From positions 1 through 33,347 of the forward strand of contig CAKSZS010000027.1 of NCBI GenBank assembly GCA_934525845.1: a DNA stretch of 33,347 bases, read 5' to 3'. Origin of the DNA: an uncultured Faecalibacterium sp. GTDB lineage: Bacteria > Bacillota > Clostridia > Oscillospirales > Ruminococcaceae. Position numbers and translations under genes: made by a program. Position 1 is the first letter of the stretch. The number at the start of each line of letters is the position of its first letter. Below, in pieces: positions 7,771 to 15,852 of the stretch. The notes beneath the pieces are model-generated. The model did no database searches. It was not told where the DNA came from and was given only the letters and a program-made list of their open reading frames with translations.

Positions 7771-9060
7771 TTACTGGTACACCAGATAGACGGCTCCGGT
7801 GGTCAGGGCAGAGCTGCCGGCGGTCAGGTCGGCGGTGCCTGCGGTCACCTGAGCGGGAGTGTAGCCCAGCGCCCCGGTCACGCCGCTCCTGAGCAGCGCC
7901 AGCGTGCCGTCCGCGTACACGGTCAGGTTGCTGCCCGCCTTTACGCCGCCCAGAACATCGGCGGTGGCGGCGGGCAGGGTATAGGGCGCGCCGAATCTGG
8001 CATCGGCCTCATTCCGGGTGTAATAAGCGGACAGGTCGGCCCCCAGGGTGCGCAGGGCGGCAGCTTTTTCCGCGGCAGACCAGCCGGCGGCCGTGCTGGC
8101 GGAGGTCAGCGCTTTTTTGACGCCATAGGGCAGCAGTGCCGGAACCAGCGGAGCAAAGGCGTCGGTCATGGCGTCCAACTGGCCGGCGTCTGCGGGGACG
8201 GTGGTCAGGGTGCCGTCGGTGCGCACGGCCACGCCGTATTGGGCATCTGCCCGGACAGCGCCGGAAGTCTGTGCGGTGGGCACGGTGCTGCTGTGCACAA
8301 AGGGGGAGAGATCCGGCATCGGGGTGGTGTCGGTGTGCAGTGCGCCGGTGTTGGGATCCACGCTCAGCACCCGGAGCAGCGCCCCGGCTACCGGCTCTGC
8401 GGGACAGGGCAGCGCGCCCAGCTCCTGTGCCGTCAGCTGCACGACGCCGCTCTTGCCGTTGACGCTGAGCACCTGCCCATCGGCCGGAGCCAGCGCCTCG
8501 GCCCGGGCCGCTGCCGCTTCAGCCCGGCTGGCCGCATCGGCGGCAGCGGTGCTGTTGGTATAAGTCTGCCGTGCGGCCGTCTGTGCCTTGGCCGCATCGT
8601 CCGAACAGCGTGCGGCGCTGGCGGCAGCCTTCTGTGCGGCGGTAGCGGATGTGCTGGCGCTTTCCAGCACCCGTGCCACAAACTGTTCGTACAGGGTGGG
8701 CGGCAGCTCCTCACTGCCGCCGTCCGTGGGCAGGGTGGCATAGGTGTCGTACCGGCCGGGGCGGGTGTACGCGGTATAGCCCGTGCCGTCGGTGGCGGCC
8801 AGCATCCACTGCCCGCTGGTGCAGCCGGTGAGCCGCCGGTCCACCGTAACGCTGCCGCCTTCCTCCAGCGGGACGGGGGCCAGCTGGGTGCCGTCGGCGC
8901 GGCGCAGATACAGCGCCGCAGTACAGCCGTCCCATGCCGGGGGCAGCACGAACTGCAGCCGGTCCACGCCTTCTGCGTTCTGAGCACCCAGGTGCAGCCA
9001 GTGGGGCTGAGCCTGAAATTCGGTGCCGCAGCAGGGGGTCTGAATGATTTGAATTTCCAT
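7771..9060 (-). CDS. Phage tail-fibre / baseplate upper-protein-like
   Basis: A 429-residue protein. Residues 1-120 form a beta-rich domain like the N-terminal domain of Firmicutes phage tail fibres and BppU-type baseplate proteins (VDRLQFVLPPAWDG). An Ala-rich coiled coil of about 60 residues follows, then the classical fibre hinge VLSVNGKSGVVQLTAQELGA, and a C-terminal half of trimeric-fibre-like beta repeats ending YLVYQ. The ATG at 9060 is chosen because AGAAAGGAAGG lies just upstream; an in-frame start at 9129 would include the promoter region. It is the first gene of the operon. The intact N-terminal attachment domain suggests it once docked on a tail, or still does. Confidence 0.8.
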   Translation of the reverse strand: MEIQIIQTPCCGTEFQAQPHWLHLGAQNAEGVDRLQFVLPPAWDGCTAALYLRRADGTQLAPVPLEEGGSVTVDRRLTGCTSGQWMLAATDGTGYTAYTRPGRYDTYATLPTDGGSEELPPTLYEQFVARVLESASTSATAAQKAAASAARCSDDAAKAQTAARQTYTNSTAAADAASRAEAAAARAEALAPADGQVLSVNGKSGVVQLTAQELGALPCPAEPVAGALLRVLSVDPNTGALHTDTTPMPDLSPFVHSSTVPTAQTSGAVRADAQYGVAVRTDGTLTTVPADAGQLDAMTDAFAPLVPALLPYGVKKALTSASTAAGWSAAEKAAALRTLGADLSAYYTRNEADARFGAPYTLPAATADVLGGVKAGSNLTVYADGTLALLRSGVTGALGYTPAQVTAGTADLTAGSSALTTGAVYLVYQ

Positions 9061-9090
9061 GCAAAACCTTCCTTTCTGGTTTTTTGTTTG

Positions 9091-9119
9091 ATTGTAAAGC
9101 GGCGGGAGCAGACTTTCCA
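9091..9119 (-). promoter_or_regulatory. Candidate promoter of the phage-derived operon
   Basis: On the minus strand, TGGAAA (9114-9119, four of six -35 bases) and TACAAT (9091-9096, five of six -10 bases) are 17 bases apart, giving a leader of roughly 25 bases before the ATG at 9060. The spacing is ideal and no phage gene lies upstream to supply read-through. Confidence 0.5.
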
Positions 9120-9468
9120 GTGTGTACATTTTTTCCGAAGTTTCCCGCGGTTCGGCATTTTGCTAAAGGCGGATTTTCGGGGGTAATTCCCGCGCATTTC
9201 CGTGCCGCGGAAACGGGGGCATTCTGGGGCATCCTGCACAGAAAAAGAGCCGGATACAGCCCTTTGTTCTGCTGGAAATGATGGTGCGGACCCTCTTTTC
9301 TGCACGCAAAATTGCAAATTTAAATGTTAAAAATTCGTGAACGAAAAAAGCAATAAAAACGTAGAAAAATCAGAAGGAAACCACCTAAAAAACAATTATT
9401 TGGAGAAAACACTGTGAAAATTGCACAAAAAAGAACGTCAAAGAACTAACAAAGTGCAGGGGGCGGAT

Positions 9469-9497
9469 TTGACAAATTGGCCGTTGTCTGGTAAGAT
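9469..9497 (+). promoter_or_regulatory. SigA-type promoter of the G5/3D gene
   Basis: A perfect -35 TTGACA (9469-9474), a 17-base spacer and a -10 TAAGAT (9492-9497). Transcription should begin near 9504, leaving a leader of about 270 bases before the coding region. Confidence 0.85.
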
Positions 9498-9637
9498 AGC
9501 TGCCAGGCAACACACGTTGCAGCGTTTAAATTTTATCTGGATGAAGTGAAATGCCGTCCCAAAAGCGGCGCGGTGCGGGCAGATGCGACCCGGCACCCAG
9601 GCGGAAATGCCGCCGGTTTCAGCGGATTCCAACCTGT

Positions 9638-9676
9638 AATACGATGCTCCGCTTCACACAAAGCGGGCATCGTATT
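9638..9676 (+). promoter_or_regulatory. Long hairpin in the G5/3D mRNA leader
   Basis: AATACGATGC (9638-9647) pairs perfectly with GCATCGTATT (9667-9676), and CCGCTT (9649-9654) with AAGCGG (9661-9666), leaving one bulged T and a six-base loop: 16 base pairs in all. The run after it (TGATTGTGAGG) is too poor in T for a standard terminator. It lies mid-leader, where a cis-acting RNA element would be expected. Confidence 0.6.
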
Positions 9677-9774
9677 TGATTGTGAGGGCATTGTGGAGTT
9701 TGTGCCCTGCAGTCCGGGCGGCCGGGATGCCGGAGAAGCTTCCGCGGCCGCAGCAAATTTCAAGAAGAGAGGAG

Positions 9775-10833
9775 TTGTCTCGTATCGCTTCCGTAAAATT
9801 GAAGAAAGCATTCTCTGACTGCAAACAGGCAGTCTCTCCCCGTGTGCTGGCGTTCTGTGTCATGGTCGTGTGCCTTGTGGCTACACTCAGTGTGACCGCT
9901 GCGAATCTGCGGCTGACCTACGTCACTGACTCCAATGGTGCCCGGCAGGTCCTGCTGACCGCCGAGACCGATCCCGCGCAGGTGATGAACCTCTCCGGCA
10001 TCCAGTCCGAAGAAGGCGATCATGTTTACTACACGGCGTTCAGCGGCAATCTTGCCACCCTGAGCATCGAGCGCGCATTCTCCGTGAGCATTCAGGCAGA
10101 TGGAGAGACCTATCCCGTCAAGATGGTGTACGGCACTGTGGCCGATGCGCTGGAGCGCGCAGGCATCACGCTGGAGGGAGAGGACTACACCGAACCCGCC
10201 CTGGATCAGAAGGTGGCTGCCGGTACGAAAATCGTGGTGCACCGCGTGGACTATCAGGACCGCGTGGAGACCCAGGCCATCCCCTACAATACGGAGTATG
10301 TGTACACCAGCCTGTACTTCCGCAACACCGGCCGCACCACTACGGTGCAGCATGGCACGGAAGGCCAGCAGACGGTGACCACCCGGGAACGCTATGTGGA
10401 TGGTGAGCTGGAAAACAGCATCGTGGTGGATTCCACCACCACCGTGGAGCCGACCAACCATGTGGTCAAGACCTATGCCGCCGGTGCGCCGGTGTCCCCC
10501 CTGACGGGTGCAGACGGCACCACCAATGCCCCCACCTCCTACAAGAAGGTGCTGACCGGCAAGGCCACCGGTTACTATTCCAAGAGCGGCAAGGGCTCGT
10601 CCGGCCTGGGTCTGGGCTACGGCACCGTGGCGGTAGACCCGGATGTCATCCCCTATGGCACCAAGCTGTACATCACCTCCACCGACGGCAAATTCGTGTA
10701 TGGCTATGCCATCGCCACCGACACCGGCATCGCCGTGCAGAACGGAGAGATCCTGGTGGATCTGTTCTATGAGACTTACGCCGAGAGCGTGCTGAACGGA
10801 GCCATTCAGGTCAACGTCTATGTGGTGAGCTGA
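9775..10833 (+). CDS. G5 and 3D domain cell-wall protein (YabE/Rpf-like)
   Basis: About 352 residues. After a basic stretch, a membrane helix or uncleaved signal (VLAFCVMVVCLVATLSVTAA) is followed by a DUF348-like domain (TVADALERAGI), a G5 domain (VETQAIPYNTEYVYT) and a C-terminal 3D domain with its three aspartate motifs (AVDPDVIPYGTKLY, ATDTG, VDLFYETY). Such proteins act outside the membrane on peptidoglycan, the 3D domain being the lytic-transglycosylase-like (MltA) catalytic fold. The start is uncertain: AAGAGAGGAG abuts a TTG at 9775. A TTG at 9799 is too far away, an ATG at 9727 lacks a ribosome site, and ATC at 9784 would have ideal spacing but is a rare start. A strong promoter and long leader precede it and a terminator follows. 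Confidence 0.88.
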   Translation: MSRIASVKLKKAFSDCKQAVSPRVLAFCVMVVCLVATLSVTAANLRLTYVTDSNGARQVLLTAETDPAQVMNLSGIQSEEGDHVYYTAFSGNLATLSIERAFSVSIQADGETYPVKMVYGTVADALERAGITLEGEDYTEPALDQKVAAGTKIVVHRVDYQDRVETQAIPYNTEYVYTSLYFRNTGRTTTVQHGTEGQQTVTTRERYVDGELENSIVVDSTTTVEPTNHVVKTYAAGAPVSPLTGADGTTNAPTSYKKVLTGKATGYYSKSGKGSSGLGLGYGTVAVDPDVIPYGTKLYITSTDGKFVYGYAIATDTGIAVQNGEILVDLFYETYAESVLNGAIQVNVYVVS

Positions 10834-10865
10834 GCGGCCGGGATCCCCTGAAAAACAGACAGAAT

Positions 10866-10917
10866 GCGGAGTATTTGCATTCTTCCTACTGGGAAGATGT
10901 GGATGCTCCGCTTTTTT
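10866..10917 (+). terminator. Terminator after the G5/3D gene
   Basis: A long imperfect stem: GCGGAG (10866-10871) with CTCCGC (10906-10911), an inner paired stretch with wobbles and a TACT loop, followed by TTTTTT (10912-10917). Confidence 0.88.
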
Positions 10918-11043
10918 CAGCCTTTTTTGGAAAATCGTGGGCTGCATGGTCGGTTTGCACGATGTTGCTCCCTAAAATTTGGAAACTCTGCCCATAACAT
11001 CAAGAGAAGAACCGAAAATTTGTGGCAAATTCATTTAAATTCT

Positions 11044-11078
11044 GGACAAAAAGCCTTGAAAAAAGGACAAAAAGCCTT
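11044..11078 (+). repeat. Two 14-bp direct repeats 21 bp apart upstream of glgB
   Basis: GGACAAAAAGCCTT occurs perfectly at 11044-11057 and 11065-11078. The 21-bp period equals two helical turns, so both copies face the same side of the DNA, which is typical of tandem sites for a regulator. They overlap the likely glgB promoter, about 65-100 bases before the ATG. Confidence 0.7.
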
Positions 11079-11087
11079 TAATATAAA
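11056..11087 (+). promoter_or_regulatory. Possible glgB promoter
   Basis: TTGAAA (11056-11061) is a fair -35. Downstream, TAATAT (11079-11084) lies 17 bases away and TATAAA (11082-11087) 20 bases away, so the -10 is ambiguous. The -35 box overlaps the 3' end of the first direct repeat and the second repeat fills the spacer. Confidence 0.45.
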
Positions 11088-11141
11088 AGGGTAAAAAGCT
11101 GTGGGTCTGGCGTTTCAGGCCCGCACGGGGAGGAGCAGTTT

Positions 11142-13424
11142 ATGAAACCGACCGAGGATAAGATTCAAAGCAATGCATCGGATCTCCCGGTGTATTTGTT
11201 TAAGCAGGGCAACAACTGCGAAGCCTACCGCTACTTCGGTGCACATCTGGAGACCCGCGCCGGAGAGGCCGGCGTGGTGTTCCGCGTATGGGCGCCGCAC
11301 GCGGTAGCCATCAGCGTGGTGGGTGACTTCAACAGCTGGAAGCCGGGCAGTCATCCCATGCGCAAGGTGGACGGCGATTCCATCTGGGAGCTGTTTATTC
11401 CCGGCATGAAGGAATTCGATGTCTACAAATACTGCGTGACCACAAAGGCGGGCGATCTGGTCTACAAGGCCGATCCCTATGCCTTCCATGCCGAGACCCG
11501 GCCTTCCAACGGCAGCAAGGTCTATGACATCACCGGCTTTGCCTGGCACGATGAGGCCTGGCAGGAAGCGCAGAAAAAAGCAGACGTGATCAACGGCCCG
11601 ATGAACATCTACGAGATGCACGCCGGCAGCTGGAAGCTCAAGGAGGGGGACAAACCCTACAACTACTCCGAACTGGCCGATCAGCTGATCCCGTACATCA
11701 AGGACATGGGCTATACCCATGTGGAGCTGCTGCCCGTCATGGAATATCCCTTCGACGGCAGCTGGGGCTATCAGGTCACGGGCTATTTTGCCCCCACTAG
11801 CCGCTACGGCACCCCCAAGGACTTTATGGCCTTTGTGGATAAGCTGCACGAGGCCGGCATCGGCGTCATCATGGACTGGGTGCCTGCCCACTTCCCGAAG
11901 GACCAGTTCGGCCTGTACAACTTTGACGGCGAGGCCTGCTACGAGGATCCCAACCCCAAGCGCGGCGAGCACAAGGAGTGGGGCACCATGGTGTTCGACT
12001 TCGGCCGCAATGAGGTGCAGAGCTTCCTGATCTCCAGCGCACTGTATTGGCTGGAGCAGTACCACATCGACGGCCTGCGCGTGGATGCCGTGGCGTCCAT
12101 GCTGTATCTGGACTACAACCGCAAGCAGGGCGAGTGGGAACCCAACAAGGACGGCGGCAAGGAGAACCTGGAAGCCGTGGCGTTCCTGCGCAAGCTGAAC
12201 AACACCGTGCTGGGCCGTCACCCCCACAAGTACATGATCGCGGAGGAGTCCACCGCGTGGCCTATGGTCACAAAGCCCGCTTCGGACGGCGGTCTGGGCT
12301 TCAACTTCAAGTGGAACATGGGCTGGATGAACGATATGCTCAGCTACATGAAGACCGACCCGCTGTTCCGTGCCGGCAACCACAACAAGGTCACCTTCAG
12401 CTTCTTCTACGCCTTCAGCGAGAACTTCGTGCTGCCCATCAGCCACGATGAGGTCGTGCACGGCAAGGGCAGCCTGATCAACAAGATGCCGGGTGAGTAC
12501 GAAGCCAAGTTCGCCAACCTGCGCACCTTCTTCGGCTACATGATGGCGCACCCCGGCAAGAAACTGCTGTTCATGGGCCAGGAGTTCGGCCAGTTCGCCG
12601 AGTGGAACGAGGCCAAGCAGCTGGACTGGATGCTGCTGGACTACGACAAGCACACCGAACTGCAGAACTACGTCAAGACCCTGAATGCGTTCTACAAGGA
12701 ACACCCCGCCTTCTGGCAGGTGGATTACAGCTGGGAAGGCTTCCAGTGGATCGTGCCGGATGACTTCCAGCAGAGCGTCATTGCCTTCCTGCGCAAGGAC
12801 GCGTCCGGCAAGCAGATCCTGGTGGTCTGCAACTTCAACCCCGTCCTGCGCGAGGGCTATACCCTGGGCGCACCCGTGGCGGGCACTTACAAGGAAATTC
12901 TCAACAGCGATGACGAAGCCTTCGGCGGCTCCGGTGCGGTGCACAACAAGTCGGTGCGTACCCACAAGAAGCCTCTGCACGGCTTTGAGCAGAGCATCAC
13001 CATCACCCTGCCGCCCATGAGCACCCTGTACTTCGAGGTGCCGGCAAAGCGCACCCGCAAGGCAGCAGAGGACAAGACGGACGCCAAGAAGCCCGTCGAG
13101 AAAAAGACCAAAAAAGTCAAGGCAGAAGCTGAGGAAAAGCCGGTGAAGAAGACCACCCGCAAAGCCAAGGCAGAGCCGAAGGCTGCTGAGGAAAAACCGG
13201 CCAGAAAAACCACCCGGAAGGCAAAAGCCGAACCCGAAGCCCCTGCGGAGAAGCCCGTGAAAAAGACGGCCCGCAAGGCCAAGGCAGAGCCGGAAGCCGC
13301 CGCGGAGAAGCCGGTGAAGAAGACCACCCGCAAAGCAAAGGCTGAGGCTGCCCCCAAGGAGGAAAAAGCCCCGGCCAAGACCCCCGCAAAGCGCACCCGC
13401 AAACCCAAAGAACCCAAGGAATGA
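11142..13424 (+). CDS. glgB: 1,4-alpha-glucan branching enzyme with histone-H1-like tail
   Basis: A 760-residue cytosolic GH13 enzyme that makes alpha-1,6 branches in glycogen. An N-terminal CBM48-type beta domain (about 40-130) precedes the catalytic barrel (GYTHVELLPVMEYPFDGSWGY). The expected catalytic residues are present: nucleophile Asp315 in DGLRVDAV, acid/base Glu368 in IAEEST, and His435-Asp436 in SHDEVVHG. The enzyme fold ends near residue 634. Beyond it lies an extra tail of about 125 residues, almost only Lys, Ala, Pro, Glu, Thr and Arg, built from four near-repeats of a KPVKKTTRKAKAEPE type unit and resembling a histone H1 tail. GGGGAGGAG supports the ATG. It is the first gene of glgB-C-D-A. 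Confidence 0.95.
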   Translation: MKPTEDKIQSNASDLPVYLFKQGNNCEAYRYFGAHLETRAGEAGVVFRVWAPHAVAISVVGDFNSWKPGSHPMRKVDGDSIWELFIPGMKEFDVYKYCVTTKAGDLVYKADPYAFHAETRPSNGSKVYDITGFAWHDEAWQEAQKKADVINGPMNIYEMHAGSWKLKEGDKPYNYSELADQLIPYIKDMGYTHVELLPVMEYPFDGSWGYQVTGYFAPTSRYGTPKDFMAFVDKLHEAGIGVIMDWVPAHFPKDQFGLYNFDGEACYEDPNPKRGEHKEWGTMVFDFGRNEVQSFLISSALYWLEQYHIDGLRVDAVASMLYLDYNRKQGEWEPNKDGGKENLEAVAFLRKLNNTVLGRHPHKYMIAEESTAWPMVTKPASDGGLGFNFKWNMGWMNDMLSYMKTDPLFRAGNHNKVTFSFFYAFSENFVLPISHDEVVHGKGSLINKMPGEYEAKFANLRTFFGYMMAHPGKKLLFMGQEFGQFAEWNEAKQLDWMLLDYDKHTELQNYVKTLNAFYKEHPAFWQVDYSWEGFQWIVPDDFQQSVIAFLRKDASGKQILVVCNFNPVLREGYTLGAPVAGTYKEILNSDDEAFGGSGAVHNKSVRTHKKPLHGFEQSITITLPPMSTLYFEVPAKRTRKAAEDKTDAKKPVEKKTKKVKAEAEEKPVKKTTRKAKAEPKAAEEKPARKTTRKAKAEPEAPAEKPVKKTARKAKAEPEAAAEKPVKKTTRKAKAEAAPKEEKAPAKTPAKRTRKPKEPKE

Positions 13425-13461
13425 CCCATCGTTTTCCGAATCGTTTTTGTTTGTTGACTAT

Positions 13462-13479
13462 CATTTCCAAAAGGAAATG
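13462..13479 (+). promoter_or_regulatory. Hairpin just upstream of the glgC ribosome site
   Basis: CATTTCC (13462-13468) pairs with GGAAATG (13473-13479) around AAAA, a perfect 7-bp stem five bases before the AGGGGAG ribosome site. TTGACT at 13454-13459 could be a -35 of an internal promoter, but the matching -10 is poor. It may be an mRNA stability or processing structure. Confidence 0.4.
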
Positions 13480-13499
13480 TTAAAGGGGAGAATAAAGCT

Positions 13500-14693
13500 A
13501 TGGCAAAAGAAATTGTGGCAATGATCCTTGCCGGCGGACGTGGCTCGCGTTTGTACGCGCTGACACAGAAGACGGCGAAACCGGCGGTGTCCTTCGGCGG
13601 TAAGTACCGCATCGTGGACTTCCCGCTGTCCAACTGCGTGAACTCCAACATCGATACCGTTGGCATCGCAACGCAGTATCAGCCCCAGAAGCTGAACGAG
13701 TACATCGGCAACGGCCAGCCCTGGGACCTGGACCGTCTGCACGGCGGTGTGCACACCCTGCCGCCGTATGAGCAGGCCAAGGGCACCGACTGGTACAAGG
13801 GCACCGCAAATGCAATTTATCAGAACATCGGCTTCATCGACAGCTACGATCCCGAGTATGTGATCATCCTGTCCGGTGACCAGATCTGCAAGCAGGACTA
13901 TGCGGACTTCCTGCGCTTCCACAAGGAAAAGGGCGCAGAGTTCTCGGTCGCCGTCATGGAAGTGGACTGGAAGGAAGCTTCCCGCTTCGGCCTGATGGTC
14001 GCGGACGAGAACGACCGCATCACCGAGTTCCAGGAGAAGCCCCCGGTGCCCAAGTCCAACCTGGCTTCCATGGGCATCTACATCTTCAACTGGGATGTCC
14101 TGAAGAAGTACCTGGAAGAGGACGAGGCAGACCCCAATTCCAAGAACGACTTCGGCATGAACATCATTCCCGCCCTGCTGCGCGACGGCCGCAAGATGTA
14201 CGCTTACCGCTTTGCCGGTTACTGGCGTGACGTCGGCACCATCGACAGCCTGTGGGAAGCCAACATGGAGGTCCTGGACCCCGAGAACTCCGGCATCGAT
14301 ATCTTTGACAAGACCTGGAAGATCTACAGCCGCAACCCCGTGCTGCCGGCACAGAAGATCGGCCCCCGTGCCGTCGTGCAGGATTCTCTCGTCACCGAGG
14401 GCTGCAAGATCTACGGCAGCGTCCACCACTCCGTGCTGAGCGCAGGCGTCGTGGTCGAAGAGGGTGCCACCGTGGAAGATGCTGTCCTGATGGACGGCGT
14501 GGTCGTCAAGGCAGGTGCTGTGGTCAAGCGCTGCATCCTGGCTGAGGATGTCGTGGTAGGCGCAGGTGCACGCATCGGCGGCAATGGCCCTATCGCACAT
14601 GTGGGCACCGGTCTGACCATCGGTGCAGGCGCTACCGTCAAGGAGGGCGCAAAAGTCTTTGAATCCGTCAAGGAGGGTGTGGAAGTATGCTGA
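13500..14693 (+). CDS. glgC: Glucose-1-phosphate adenylyltransferase, catalytic subunit
   Basis: A 397-residue enzyme making ADP-glucose from glucose-1-phosphate and ATP, the committed step of bacterial glycogen synthesis. The nucleotidyltransferase signature ILAGGRGSRLYALT (9-22) with KPAVSFGGKYRIVDF directly after it, the substrate-site EKPP, and a C-terminal left-handed beta-helix (hexapeptide repeats such as GAGARIGGNGPIAHVGTG) are all visible. The length is close to other Firmicutes GlgC. The ATG at 13500 follows AAAGGGGAG. Its last codons overlap the glgD start by seven bases, consistent with the two forming a heteromeric GlgC/GlgD enzyme. Confidence 0.97.
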   Translation: MAKEIVAMILAGGRGSRLYALTQKTAKPAVSFGGKYRIVDFPLSNCVNSNIDTVGIATQYQPQKLNEYIGNGQPWDLDRLHGGVHTLPPYEQAKGTDWYKGTANAIYQNIGFIDSYDPEYVIILSGDQICKQDYADFLRFHKEKGAEFSVAVMEVDWKEASRFGLMVADENDRITEFQEKPPVPKSNLASMGIYIFNWDVLKKYLEEDEADPNSKNDFGMNIIPALLRDGRKMYAYRFAGYWRDVGTIDSLWEANMEVLDPENSGIDIFDKTWKIYSRNPVLPAQKIGPRAVVQDSLVTEGCKIYGSVHHSVLSAGVVVEEGATVEDAVLMDGVVVKAGAVVKRCILAEDVVVGAGARIGGNGPIAHVGTGLTIGAGATVKEGAKVFESVKEGVEVC

Positions 14694-15814
14694 GCCAGAA
14701 CACCAATGCGTTGGGTATCATTTTCCCCAACAGCTATGACAATACCGTCCCCGAGCTGGTGACCGAGCGCGCCATGGCCTCGATCCCCTTCGCGGGTCGT
14801 TACCGCATGGTAGACTTTGTGCTGTCCAGCATGGCCAACTGCGGCATTTCCAACGTGTCCATCGTGGTGCGCAAGAACTACCACTCCCTGATGGATCACC
14901 TGGGCACCGGCCGTGAGTGGGATATGGCCCGCCGTCACGGCGGCCTGAACATCGTGCCTCCCTTTGCAGAGAAGGGCGTGCGCATTTACTCCGGCCGCGT
15001 GGAGGCTCTGGGTTCCATCCTGAACTTCCTGGAGAACCAGAAGGAGAAGTATGTGGTCATGAGCGATGCCAACATCGCCATCAACTACGACTTCAACGCG
15101 CTGCTGGCTGCGCATCAGGCAAGCGGTGCGGACGTGACCATCGCTTACCAGAAGACCGAGATCCCCGAGGGCCGCAAGAACGACAACTACACCCTGACCG
15201 TCGATGCCGATGGCCGCGTGACCGAGCTGCTGTTCAACGATTACCGCCCCGGTGTGCAGAACCTGGATCTGAACATCTACGTTCTGGAGCGTGAGACCCT
15301 GATCAAGCTGGTCAAGGACGCTACTGCCCGCGGCCTGATCTACTTCGAGCGCGACATCCTGGCCCACAACGTCAACATCCTGAACATCCATGCGCTGGAG
15401 TACACCGGCTATGTGGCTCATGTCTGCGACATGAAGAGCTACTTCGACGAGAACCTGAAGCTGACCGATGAGCAGAATCTGGAAGCACTGTTCCCCAAGA
15501 AGAGCCCGGTCTACACCAAGATCCGCGATGACAACCCCACCCGTTACGTCACCGGTTCCAAGGTCACCGATTCCATCCTGGCCGACGGCTGCGTCATCGA
15601 GGGCACCGTGGAGAACTGTGTGCTGTTCCGCGGCGTCAAGATCAAGAAGGGTGCCGTCGTCAAGAACTGCGTCCTGATGCAGGACACCGTGGTGGAGCCC
15701 AACGTGGAGCTGGACTGCGTGGTCACCGACAAGAACGTGAAGATCACGGCCGGCAAGAAGCTGTCCGGCACCGAGAGCTTCCCGGTGTATGTGCAGAAGA
15801 ACCACACCGTCTGA
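14687..15814 (+). CDS. glgD: GlgD, non-catalytic ADP-glucose pyrophosphorylase partner
   Basis: A 375-residue GlgC paralogue typical of Firmicutes glycogen operons. It keeps the overall fold (ASIPFAGRYRMVDFVLSSMANCG and C-terminal beta-helix repeats), but where GlgC has the AGGRGSRL triphosphate loop it has GIIFPNSYDNTVPELV, without the glycine/arginine nucleotide-binding residues. It is therefore expected to be a regulatory or activating subunit, as known for Geobacillus and Ruminococcus GlgD. AAGGAGGG, eight bases before the ATG, lies inside glgC, and the genes overlap by seven bases. A pair of hairpins separates it from glgA. Confidence 0.95.
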   Translation: MLSQNTNALGIIFPNSYDNTVPELVTERAMASIPFAGRYRMVDFVLSSMANCGISNVSIVVRKNYHSLMDHLGTGREWDMARRHGGLNIVPPFAEKGVRIYSGRVEALGSILNFLENQKEKYVVMSDANIAINYDFNALLAAHQASGADVTIAYQKTEIPEGRKNDNYTLTVDADGRVTELLFNDYRPGVQNLDLNIYVLERETLIKLVKDATARGLIYFERDILAHNVNILNIHALEYTGYVAHVCDMKSYFDENLKLTDEQNLEALFPKKSPVYTKIRDDNPTRYVTGSKVTDSILADGCVIEGTVENCVLFRGVKIKKGAVVKNCVLMQDTVVEPNVELDCVVTDKNVKITAGKKLSGTESFPVYVQKNHTV

Positions 15815-15852
15815 TCCTTGATTTATCCATAGGGGCGGCTTCCTCCCCGGTA

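Larger units (their letters stand above)
9061..9774. other. Intergenic region with two divergent promoters and a long leader
   Basis: From left to right this region holds the minus-strand candidate promoter of the phage-derived operon, then an AT-rich stretch (about 9300-9450) with no gene, then a strong plus-strand promoter (9469-9497), and about 270 bases of GC-rich leader before the G5/3D gene. I found no intact phage gene, no integrase remnant and no obvious attachment-site repeat here. Confidence 0.6.
10834..11141. other. Intergenic region upstream of glgB
   Basis: It holds the terminator of the G5/3D gene, then an AT-rich stretch from about 10960 with the direct repeats and possible promoter of glgB. 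No coding region is apparent. Confidence 0.6.

Noticed and set aside
5985..9119. A complete or inducible prophage
   Set aside because: Only tail-fibre, lectin-like and lysis genes are present; there is no integrase, attachment-site repeat, terminase, capsid or tail-tube gene in the window.
9504..9774. c-di-AMP (ydaO) riboswitch upstream of the G5/3D gene
   Set aside because: Expected from the gene type, but the conserved ydaO blocks are not recognisable by eye. I left it as an unassigned structured leader.
9546..9818. 90-codon frame in the G5/3D leader
   Set aside because: It overlaps the start of the real gene in another frame, lacks a good ribosome site and has no recognisable protein character; the region is better explained as untranslated leader.
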